Translations under genes and position numbers: made by a program
Shown: positions 58,200-64,000 of the stretch, piece by piece
Layout: each line of letters begins with the position of its first letter
Numbering within the stretch: the stretch's first letter is position 1
The notes under the pieces: generated by a model
What the model saw: the letters and a program-made list of their open reading frames with translations, nothing else
Told to the model about the DNA's origin: nothing
Database searches by the model: none
Source of the DNA: an uncultured Bacteroidota bacterium
GTDB lineage: Bacteria; Bacteroidota; Bacteroidia; Flavobacteriales; Schleiferiaceae
Reading direction: 5' to 3'
NCBI GenBank assembly: GCA_913057235.1
Contig: CAJXNI010000012.1
Location: forward strand, 1-64,000
Length of the DNA: 64,000 bases

Positions 58200-59063
58200 A
58201 TGAAAAAAGCACTTTCTATTTTGGCTATCTTCGGTTTAGTGGCCTTATCATCGGCAAATGTATCAGCCCAGGACCAGGTTGATTCAACCGCACAAACCGA
58301 AATGGCCGCGACCGATTCCACCCAAGGTGATTCTGCTGCCATGGACTCAGCAGCTGCTGCTCCTGCTGAAACCCCGGCCAAAGAAGAAGCAACAACCGCC
58401 ACTGAGGAAGAGGCTGAAGCTCCCGAGCCTACTTTTCACCAAGTATTGAAAGAAAAGTTTATTGAAGGTGGTGCCGGCTTCATGGGTATTGTACTCTTAG
58501 CCTTAATTCTAGGTTTAGCCATTTCAATTGAGCGTATTATCTACTTAAACATGGCTACGCCTAATGCCAAAAAATTGTTAAATGAAATTGAAGATGCCTT
58601 GAACAGCGGTGGCGTTGAGCAAGCAAAAGAAGTTTGCCGTAACACTCGCGGACCAGTAGCCAGTATTTTTTACCAAGGTCTAGAACGCATGGACGAGGGC
58701 ATAGACATGGTTGAAAAATCAATCGTATCCTACGGATCAGTGCAAATGGGGCTATTGGAACGCAACGTTTCCTGGATCTCACTATTTATTGCCTTGGCGC
58801 CAATGCTTGGTTTCATGGGTACCGTAATTGGTATGATCGCGGCCTTTGATGCTATTGAAGCAGCTGGTGATATCTCTCCTTCACTAGTAGCCGGAGGTAT
58901 TAAGCAAGCCCTTTTGACTACCGTATTTGGTCTGATTGTGGCTATTATTCTCCAAATCTTTTATAACTACATTATTTCTAAAGTAGACTCAATTGTAAAC
59001 ACCATGGAGGATTCATCTATTTCCTTAATAGATGTGTTGGTGAAATATGACGCTAAGAAATAA
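58200..59063 (+). CDS. MotA/TolQ/ExbB-type proton channel protein
   Basis: 287 aa from the ATG at 58200, where a signal peptide begins (MKKALSILAIFGLVALSSANVSAQ). A Thr/Ala/Glu/Pro-rich linker (~25-78) precedes three TM segments typical of ExbB/TolQ (~95-118, ~195-225, ~240-270), with GLERMDEGIDMVEKSIV in between. A cleaved signal plus such a linker ahead of an ExbB core is unusual for E. coli ExbB but common in Bacteroidota. First gene of a four-gene operon with two ExbD genes, supplying proton-motive force to TonB-type or T9SS-linked transport. Confidence 0.9.
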   Translation: MKKALSILAIFGLVALSSANVSAQDQVDSTAQTEMAATDSTQGDSAAMDSAAAAPAETPAKEEATTATEEEAEAPEPTFHQVLKEKFIEGGAGFMGIVLLALILGLAISIERIIYLNMATPNAKKLLNEIEDALNSGGVEQAKEVCRNTRGPVASIFYQGLERMDEGIDMVEKSIVSYGSVQMGLLERNVSWISLFIALAPMLGFMGTVIGMIAAFDAIEAAGDISPSLVAGGIKQALLTTVFGLIVAIILQIFYNYIISKVDSIVNTMEDSSISLIDVLVKYDAKK

Positions 59064-59068
59064 GCTTT

Positions 59069-59404
59069 ATGAACGATACAGTAATTAACATTGGAATTTA
59101 CCTCACCTACATCTTAATTGGTGCAGCGGTGTTGGGCATTCTCATATTCTCAGTGAGTAATATTGCCAAAAACCCCAAGGCAGCAAAAAGCGCTTTAATT
59201 GGTATTGGTGGTCTAGTGGTTATCTTCGGTCTTACCTACGCAATTAGCACGGGTGCCGATGCCACTTTGTACTCATCTGATGACGAAGTTGTAACCGAGG
59301 GTATGTCTCGATTAGTAGGTATGGGCCTCTTTTCCTTTTATGTTTTAGGAGGGCTTACCATACTTTCTATACTTTATGTAGAAGTTACCCGTTTATTCAA
59401 ATAA
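59069..59404 (+). CDS. Three-TM membrane protein of unknown function in the ExbB/ExbD operon
   Basis: 111 aa with three predicted TM segments (~8-30, ~43-62, ~87-108) and no polar domain of any size. Not an ExbB or ExbD paralogue by motif. It lies 5 bases after the exbB-like gene and 1 base before the first exbD-like gene, so it is surely part of the motor operon; it may be an extra stator or scaffold subunit. Not recognised beyond this. Confidence 0.7.
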   Translation: MNDTVINIGIYLTYILIGAAVLGILIFSVSNIAKNPKAAKSALIGIGGLVVIFGLTYAISTGADATLYSSDDEVVTEGMSRLVGMGLFSFYVLGGLTILSILYVEVTRLFK

Positions 59405-59405
59405 T

Positions 59406-59975
59406 ATGGCAAAAAGAGCTTTACCAGAAATTAATGCCGGCTCCATGGCCGATATTGCTTTCTTACTCCTGATCTTCTTCTTGGTAACCACTACCATGGA
59501 CGTTGATTCTGGAATTAATAGAAAGCTACCCCCTTGGGAACCGGAGCAACTTCAGGATCCTCCCCCCATTAAAAAGAAAAATATTTTTACCGTGTTGGTA
59601 AACTCCAATGACCAACTGCTGGTAGAAGAGCAATTAATGGATATTGAGGATTTGCGAGAAGCAACCAAACGCTTTTTAAATAATAATGGTGACGGCAGTT
59701 GCGATTATTGCGTTGGTGGCTTGCAAAGCCCCACTTCTTCTGATAACCCTGGTAAGGCCATTGTTTCATTGCAAAATGACCGCGGTACTAGCTATGACAT
59801 TTACATAGCGGTGCAAAATGAACTGGCTGCCGCCTACAATGAGTTGCGTAATGAACTTGCCCAAAGGCAATATGGCCGCGACTATGAAAATCTCAGTGAT
59901 GATCAGATGGACGAAGTACAAGATGCCTATCCGCAAAAGATTTCAGAAGCAGAACCCGTAAGTTTAGGAGGTTAA
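59406..59975 (+). CDS. ExbD/TolR-family biopolymer transport protein
   Basis: 189 aa. A single TM (~15-35) with the proton-path Asp16 in GSMADIAFLLLIFFLV, then a periplasmic ~150-residue domain longer than E. coli ExbD (141 aa), with two Cys close together (CDYC). It is paired with a second ExbD gene 1 base later. The two probably form a heteromeric partner of the ExbB-like channel. Confidence 0.9.
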   Translation: MAKRALPEINAGSMADIAFLLLIFFLVTTTMDVDSGINRKLPPWEPEQLQDPPPIKKKNIFTVLVNSNDQLLVEEQLMDIEDLREATKRFLNNNGDGSCDYCVGGLQSPTSSDNPGKAIVSLQNDRGTSYDIYIAVQNELAAAYNELRNELAQRQYGRDYENLSDDQMDEVQDAYPQKISEAEPVSLGG

Positions 59976-59976
59976 T

Positions 59977-60453
59977 ATGAGCAAGTTTAAAAAGAAAACC
60001 GGAGGCGGTACACCCGCCATTTCAACGGCTTCATTGCCTGACATTGTTTTTATGCTCTTGTTTTTCTTTATGGTTACTACCGTTATGCGTGAAGTTACCT
60101 TAAAGGTAGAAAACAAAAAGCCCAAGGCTACGGAAATCAAAAAGCTAGAGCGGAAGTCCTTGGTTACTTACATTTACGCAGGTGCCCCTAAAAAGGCCTA
60201 CCAGTCTCAAATGGGCACTGAGCCCCGCGTGCAGCTGAATGATGCTTTTGCCCGGGTAAAAGAAATCCAGAACTATGTAATAACCGAAAGAGAGGCCATT
60301 AACGAAGCGGAACGTCCACTAATGACCGTTTCCATTAAAGCCGACAAAGAGGTGAAAATGGGTTTGATTACCGATATTAAGCAAGAGCTGCGAAAAGCCA
60401 ACACCCTTAAAATAAACTACTCCACAACCAAAGGAGAAGTATACAACAATTAG
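59977..60453 (+). CDS. ExbD/TolR-family biopolymer transport protein (second copy)
   Basis: 158 aa. A Lys-rich cytoplasmic N-terminus, then a TM (~20-40) with Asp22 in SLPDIVFMLLFFFMV, and a periplasmic domain with no Cys. Differs from the first ExbD in its N-terminus and periplasmic region, so it is not a recent copy. Last gene of the operon; a terminator follows. Confidence 0.9.
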   Translation: MSKFKKKTGGGTPAISTASLPDIVFMLLFFFMVTTVMREVTLKVENKKPKATEIKKLERKSLVTYIYAGAPKKAYQSQMGTEPRVQLNDAFARVKEIQNYVITEREAINEAERPLMTVSIKADKEVKMGLITDIKQELRKANTLKINYSTTKGEVYNN

Positions 60454-60477
60454 AAAGTGCTATAATTGGAATAAGAG

Positions 60478-60507
60478 CCCGCTGAATTTTCTTCAGCGGG
60501 TTTTTTT
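60478..60507 (+). terminator. Rho-independent terminator after the ExbB/ExbD operon
   Basis: A 9-bp stem (CCCGCTGAA with TTCAGCGGG), loop of 5, then seven U residues. It also lies at the tail of the minus-strand CPBP gene. Confidence 0.88.
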
Positions 60508-60509
60508 GT

Positions 60510-61415
60510 CTATAACTGTCTCGGTTTAATATAGTTTTTAAACAGGCCAAGGCTCAGCACCAAAACCACTAACATCCCCAAACTGTAAACCCACTCTGTA
60601 GTCCCGGCATTAGTAAGGTAATCATCTCCCGTAAAAAAAACCCAAACCACAATAGCGCCATTATTCATGAAATGAGCTAAAGTAGATACCCACAAAGAGC
60701 CTGACCAGGCCCTTAGGTAGCCTAAAATCACCCCCAGGGCAAAAATGGATAGAAAGGCCAAAGGCTGCTGATGGAGCAGCGCAAAAACAAAGGCCGTTAT
60801 AAAAACGCCCTTAGTTTGGCCCATAGATTCTGAAAGTAAAGGCTGCAGCACGCCTCTGAAAAATGCCTCTTCGGCTACAGCCGGAAGTAAGGCCATGACC
60901 AACAGAACACGCATAAAGACTAAGAAGTTAGGCATATCTAAAAAGGACTGGTAGCGAGCATTCATTTGATTTTGGCTGGCCTCAATGTAATTTTGCACGA
61001 CTTCCCAGCTTTCAGGCCAGGGAATAGACACACTTAGTTGGTAGAGGGCGTCACTTAAAAAGCCCCCACTAAAACTTATGAGCACTATCAGCAGCAAAGC
61101 AGCCAAAGGCGGTTGAGCAAAAGATTCAAGCCCCAGAAAGCGCTGAGGCTGCAAAGAAAATAGGTAGGCCCCTACCAAGGCCGGCACCAGAAAAGTTCCC
61201 ACCGTAGCAAAACCTTGTACCAGCCTTAAGAGCTCTGCAGTAGCGCGGCTGTCTGCCTGACTTAAAGCTTCCGCAATTTCTTCAAAGCTTAAGCCGTATA
61301 CGCTAACGGCCAAACCCATCCCCACTGAGGTAAAAACTATTGCGCCCAAAAGGAGCAGCGTAAAAAGCATAAATAGCTTGGCACTTAGGCTGCGCGTGGC
61401 CAAAAATCCTTTCAT
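60510..61415 (-). CDS. CPBP-family intramembrane metalloprotease
   Basis: 301 aa with about seven TM segments. The CPBP/Rce1-type motif EEAFFRGVLQPLL (motif 1) and a later FALLHQQPLAFLS segment (His ligand, motif 2) with AHFMNNG (motif 3) carry the presumed metal ligands, so the site appears complete. Substrates are unknown; some relatives process prenylated or secreted peptides. It is divergent from dusB, whose promoter lies in the 52-base gap between starts. Confidence 0.88.
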   Translation of the reverse strand: MKGFLATRSLSAKLFMLFTLLLLGAIVFTSVGMGLAVSVYGLSFEEIAEALSQADSRATAELLRLVQGFATVGTFLVPALVGAYLFSLQPQRFLGLESFAQPPLAALLLIVLISFSGGFLSDALYQLSVSIPWPESWEVVQNYIEASQNQMNARYQSFLDMPNFLVFMRVLLVMALLPAVAEEAFFRGVLQPLLSESMGQTKGVFITAFVFALLHQQPLAFLSIFALGVILGYLRAWSGSLWVSTLAHFMNNGAIVVWVFFTGDDYLTNAGTTEWVYSLGMLVVLVLSLGLFKNYIKPRQL

Positions 61416-61436
61416 AGGAGTAGTGTGTGATTTTTA

Positions 61437-61444
61437 TAGTTTTG
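61437..61444 (+). promoter_or_regulatory. -7 promoter element for dusB
   Basis: TAGTTTTG, an exact TAnnTTTG match, 23 bases before the TTG start at 61468. Confidence 0.6.
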
Positions 61445-61467
61445 CAAAATTGATAAAAACAAGCGGT

Positions 61468-62481
61468 TTGGTTAAGATTAGTGATATTGAAGTTGGTGAA
61501 TTTCCGCTTTTATTAGCGCCCATGGAAGATGTAAGCGACCCACCCTTTAGGGCGCTTTGCAAAGAAAATGGAGCGGACGTGATGTACACGGAATTCATTA
61601 GCTCAGAGGGACTGATTAGAGATGCCGCCAAAAGCCGCCAAAAGCTTGATATTTTTGAATACGAAAGACCCATTGGTATTCAAATTTTTGGCAGTGAAAT
61701 AGAATCTATGCGCCAGGCGGCCGCTATTACCGAAGAAGCCAACCCCGATATTATTGACATTAACTACGGATGCCCGGTAAAAAATGTGGCCTGTAAAGGC
61801 GCGGGCGCGGGCATTTTGCAAGACATCCCTAAAATGGTAAGCATGACAGCCGAAATTGTAAAGGCGGTTGACAAACCGGTGACGGTTAAAACGCGCCTGG
61901 GCTGGGATGATAATACCAAGTACATTGTTGAGGTAGCCGAAAGGCTTCAGGATGTGGGTATCAAAGCCATTTCTATACATGGCCGAACCCGTAAGCAAAT
62001 GTACAAGGGAGAGGCAGATTGGAGCTTGATTGGCGCTATTAAGGAAAACCCCCGGATGCACATACCCGTTTTTGGCAATGGCGATGTGGACTCCCCCACC
62101 AAAGCCCTGGAAATGAAAAACCGCTTTGGTGTAGACGGAATAATGATTGGTCGGGCTAGTATTGGTTACCCTTGGATTTTTAGAGAAATTAAGCACTTTT
62201 TAGCCACGGGAGAACAGCTGGACCCACCCACCATTCACGAAAGGGTTAGAGCCTGCCGTAGACACGTAGATATGGCCGTGGCCTGGAAAGGAGAACGCAC
62301 CGGCATTCATGAAACGCGCAGGCACTACACCAATTATTTTAAGGGTATACCTCACTTTAAACACCTGCGCATGGTTTTGGTAACTTCAGAAGAGCTACAG
62401 CCTATTTATGACACCTTAGATCGTATTGAGCAGGAATTTTCTGAGGTGCAGGTGCCTTTACCCTATGAGCCGGTAATTTAA
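61468..62481 (+). CDS. dusB: tRNA-dihydrouridine synthase B
   Basis: 337 aa from TTG at 61468, chosen because a perfect -7 element lies 23 bases upstream and the conserved VKISDIEVGEFPLLLAPMEDVSDPPFR follows; the frame stays open further upstream, but ahead of the promoter. FMN-binding TIM barrel with INYGCPVKNVACKGAGAG (the catalytic Cys is the one in VACKG), ISIHGRTRKQMYKG, and GNGDVDSPTKALEM. It reduces uridines in tRNA D-loops. Its last 24 bases overlap the convergent permease gene. Confidence 0.95.
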   Translation: MVKISDIEVGEFPLLLAPMEDVSDPPFRALCKENGADVMYTEFISSEGLIRDAAKSRQKLDIFEYERPIGIQIFGSEIESMRQAAAITEEANPDIIDINYGCPVKNVACKGAGAGILQDIPKMVSMTAEIVKAVDKPVTVKTRLGWDDNTKYIVEVAERLQDVGIKAISIHGRTRKQMYKGEADWSLIGAIKENPRMHIPVFGNGDVDSPTKALEMKNRFGVDGIMIGRASIGYPWIFREIKHFLATGEQLDPPTIHERVRACRRHVDMAVAWKGERTGIHETRRHYTNYFKGIPHFKHLRMVLVTSEELQPIYDTLDRIEQEFSEVQVPLPYEPVI

Positions 62482-63663
62482 GCGTTGTGCCGTAAGGGCA
62501 CTCACCAAAAGGCTAAGCCCTAAAACCGTGGCACTTACCAGAAATACATCGCGCCAAGCCAGCTTAACCGGGTACGCCTCAATAATATAGCCCTCACCCA
62601 CGGCTAGCCAACCAAATTGTTGCTGCAATAGAACCAGACTTATGCCTAGCAGCAACCCTGCGCCCCCTCCGGTAAGACTTATAATTAAACCCTCTTTAAA
62701 AAAGATGCCGCGCAACTCTGTCATATTCAAACCCAAGGCACTGAGGGTGGCCAGGTTTTGCTTCTTTTCAAACATAAGCATGGTTAAACTGCCGGCAATG
62801 GTAAAGGTGGCAATAGCTAAAATAAGGGCGAAGATTAAAAAGGTGAAAAGCCCTTCGGTTTTCATCACCTTGTAAAAAACAGCCTGTTGTGCTAAACGGT
62901 CTTCTACCTTAAAGCCTGGGCCTAAGATAGATTGAAGGTCTTCTTTTACCCTTTCCTCATTCGCCTTGGCCTTCAACCTGATTTCTAATGCGCTGGCCAT
63001 GTTTGGCCTATTGAGCATTTCTCTCAGAAAAGCTAGGGGAACCAAGCAGTACTTTTCATCAAACTCTGGTTGAACAGAAAAAATACCCAATGGATAAATT
63101 TTGTGTGTTGAAAAGCTTTGAGAGGGATCGGCTCCGGAATAGTCTTTGGGAATGAATAATTGCACCGGCTCCTCAAAATTAGCTTGAGAAAAGCGCAAGT
63201 AATAAGCCACCCCAGCCCCAATTACCGCTGGGGTAACCGGTAAATTGTGGTCAAGCCGATAGTTACCTGAGCGGAGATACCTGGTTATTTCATTTACCGC
63301 TGGATAGAGGGTGTCTACCCCCTTTAAAGTAGCAATGTACTCACGGTCTCTAAAGGTAAACAGCGCCTTTTCTTCCAAAACCAGGCTGACCACGGCAATT
63401 TCCTCCTCTTGAAACAGTTTGTTTGGTAAGGTATCTGGCTCAAAAAATTTACCCTCAGTGGGGCTTACTTTTAATTGCGGATCAAAAGCTTGGTAAAAAT
63501 TCTTCACCATGTGCTCCAGGCCGTTAAAAGCACTGAGCACAATTACCAAAGCAGCCGTACCCACTAAAATACCCAGCACTGAAATGCCGGTAATAATATT
63601 AACCGCATTGCTGCTCCCTTTGGCAAAAAAGTACCGCTTGGCTATAAAAGTGCTTACTTTCAC
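62458..63663 (-). CDS. FtsX-type ABC transporter permease (LolC/E-like)
   Basis: 401 aa from GTG at 63663, overlapping the rbfA stop. An N-terminal TM (~20-42), a ~210-residue periplasmic domain, then three TMs (~280-300, ~320-345, ~370-395), with the FtsX-like segment MFEKKQNLATLSALGLNMTELRGIFFKEGLI before the last two. This is the LolC/LolE (lipoprotein release) or MacB-type permease layout; the ATPase gene is not in the window. Its 3' end overlaps dusB by 24 bases. Confidence 0.88.
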   Translation of the reverse strand: MKVSTFIAKRYFFAKGSSNAVNIITGISVLGILVGTAALVIVLSAFNGLEHMVKNFYQAFDPQLKVSPTEGKFFEPDTLPNKLFQEEEIAVVSLVLEEKALFTFRDREYIATLKGVDTLYPAVNEITRYLRSGNYRLDHNLPVTPAVIGAGVAYYLRFSQANFEEPVQLFIPKDYSGADPSQSFSTHKIYPLGIFSVQPEFDEKYCLVPLAFLREMLNRPNMASALEIRLKAKANEERVKEDLQSILGPGFKVEDRLAQQAVFYKVMKTEGLFTFLIFALILAIATFTIAGSLTMLMFEKKQNLATLSALGLNMTELRGIFFKEGLIISLTGGGAGLLLGISLVLLQQQFGWLAVGEGYIIEAYPVKLAWRDVFLVSATVLGLSLLVSALTAQRLNYRLIG

Positions 63664-64000
63664 TTGATGGGGCTGTCCCCGCCTTCCTTTAAAATTTTAT
63701 CAATCTCCGCTTGGGCGTCTATAGCCTCATCTAAATGAAAAAACAGCTCTGGCATTTTACGTAATTTGCCTTCAAAACGTTTTACCAGTTTATCTTTAAT
63801 TAGGCTTTTATGGGCGTTGCACCAGTCTATTATAAGCTCTTTATCTTTTACCGGAAACAAACTCAAGTTCACGTGAGCAATTGATAAATCTGCAGTTATG
63901 CGCACTGAGCTTACCGTAAAAAGCACTCCCTGAAATTTCTCCTGCGCCAGATGCCGAAAAATTTCCGCTAAATCTTTCTGAACCTGGCCCTCTACTTTTT
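63660..64000 (-). CDS. rbfA: Ribosome-binding factor A, 5' end cut off by the window
   Basis: About 113 residues are visible, open to the end of the window; the start lies beyond it. EGQVQKDLAEIFRHLAQEKF then GVLFTVSSVRITADLSIAHVNLSLFP is the RbfA KH-like core. It binds 16S rRNA during 30S maturation. The TGA stop overlaps the GTG of the permease gene (GTGA), so the two are coupled. Confidence 0.9.
   Translation of the reverse strand, partial: KVEGQVQKDLAEIFRHLAQEKFQGVLFTVSSVRITADLSIAHVNLSLFPVKDKELIIDWCNAHKSLIKDKLVKRFEGKLRKMPELFFHLDEAIDAQAEIDKILKEGGDSPIK

Noticed and set aside
1-64000. Mobile elements, phage, integrases, toxin-antitoxin or CRISPR systems
   Set aside because: I looked on both strands and found no transposase, integrase, Cas-like or phage structural protein; the only candidate mobile trace is the non-coding element at 40031.

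Overview
The window reads as a chromosomal stretch from a free-living, probably marine, member of the Bacteroidota (Flavobacteriia or a close relative). Evidence: three proteins carry C-terminal type IX secretion (T9SS) sorting domains; there is a TonB-dependent receptor with an N-terminal carboxypeptidase-regulatory-like domain; DUF4296 and DUF5686 family proteins are present; and promoters repeatedly show the Bacteroidota -7 element TAnnTTTG. No rRNA, CRISPR array, integrase, transposase or phage gene was seen, so most of it is core genome.

Layout. 0-9 kb: the end of a secreted T9SS protein, then a tight minus-strand operon (apbC, nifU-like, korA, korB) joining Fe-S carrier proteins to the Fe-S enzyme 2-oxoacid:ferredoxin oxidoreductase; then a histidine kinase, hemW, a cyclase-family hydrolase and a sulfotransferase. 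9-18.5 kb: polyprenol-phosphate mannosyltransferase, pyrC, a DUF4296 lipoprotein, an epimerase, tyrS, an ECF sigma/anti-sigma pair, a LuxE-like protein and lipoproteins. 18.5-30 kb: a candidate phosphate-starvation locus with a Na/Pi cotransporter, a large T9SS protein (cupredoxin, lamin-tail, Calx-beta and OB-fold modules), a TonB-dependent receptor, a beta-helix lipoprotein and a divergent phoB-phoR-like pair. Direct repeats of the form TTAAC-N5/6-TTAAC with 11-bp period lie in three promoter regions here. 30-37 kb: a glycosyltransferase, trmB, an alkyltransferase-like protein, rsmI, and the translation genes frr, pyrH, tsf, rpsB, rpsI, rplM. 37-47 kb: a secreted M43-type metalloprotease, a GreA/GreB-like protein, a repeat element, the 2-oxoglutarate dehydrogenase genes sucB/sucA, a polyprenyl synthetase and rfbA. 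47-52.3 kb: an RND/MMPL transporter and a DUF5686 protein.

52.3-57.8 kb is the most accessory-looking part. It holds small lipoproteins, a transglutaminase-like protein, a metallo-beta-lactamase-fold hydrolase, an NAD-dependent reductase, a TetR regulator and a small Cys-rich protein. Four stop codons here interrupt frames that otherwise read on sensibly: two in the lipoprotein/transglutaminase frame, one in tetR, and probably one near the end of the Cys-rich gene. 57.9-64 kb: tRNA-Ser(GGA), an ExbB/ExbD-type motor operon, a CPBP membrane protease, dusB, an ABC permease and a partial rbfA.

Together the genes cover central carbon metabolism (both the ferredoxin-linked and NAD-linked 2-oxoglutarate routes), translation, envelope energisation and secretion, and phosphate uptake with its own regulators. 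The leading candidates for something new are the 11-bp-periodic Pho-type boxes governing a secreted multi-domain protein, and the cluster of in-frame stops at 54-57.7 kb.
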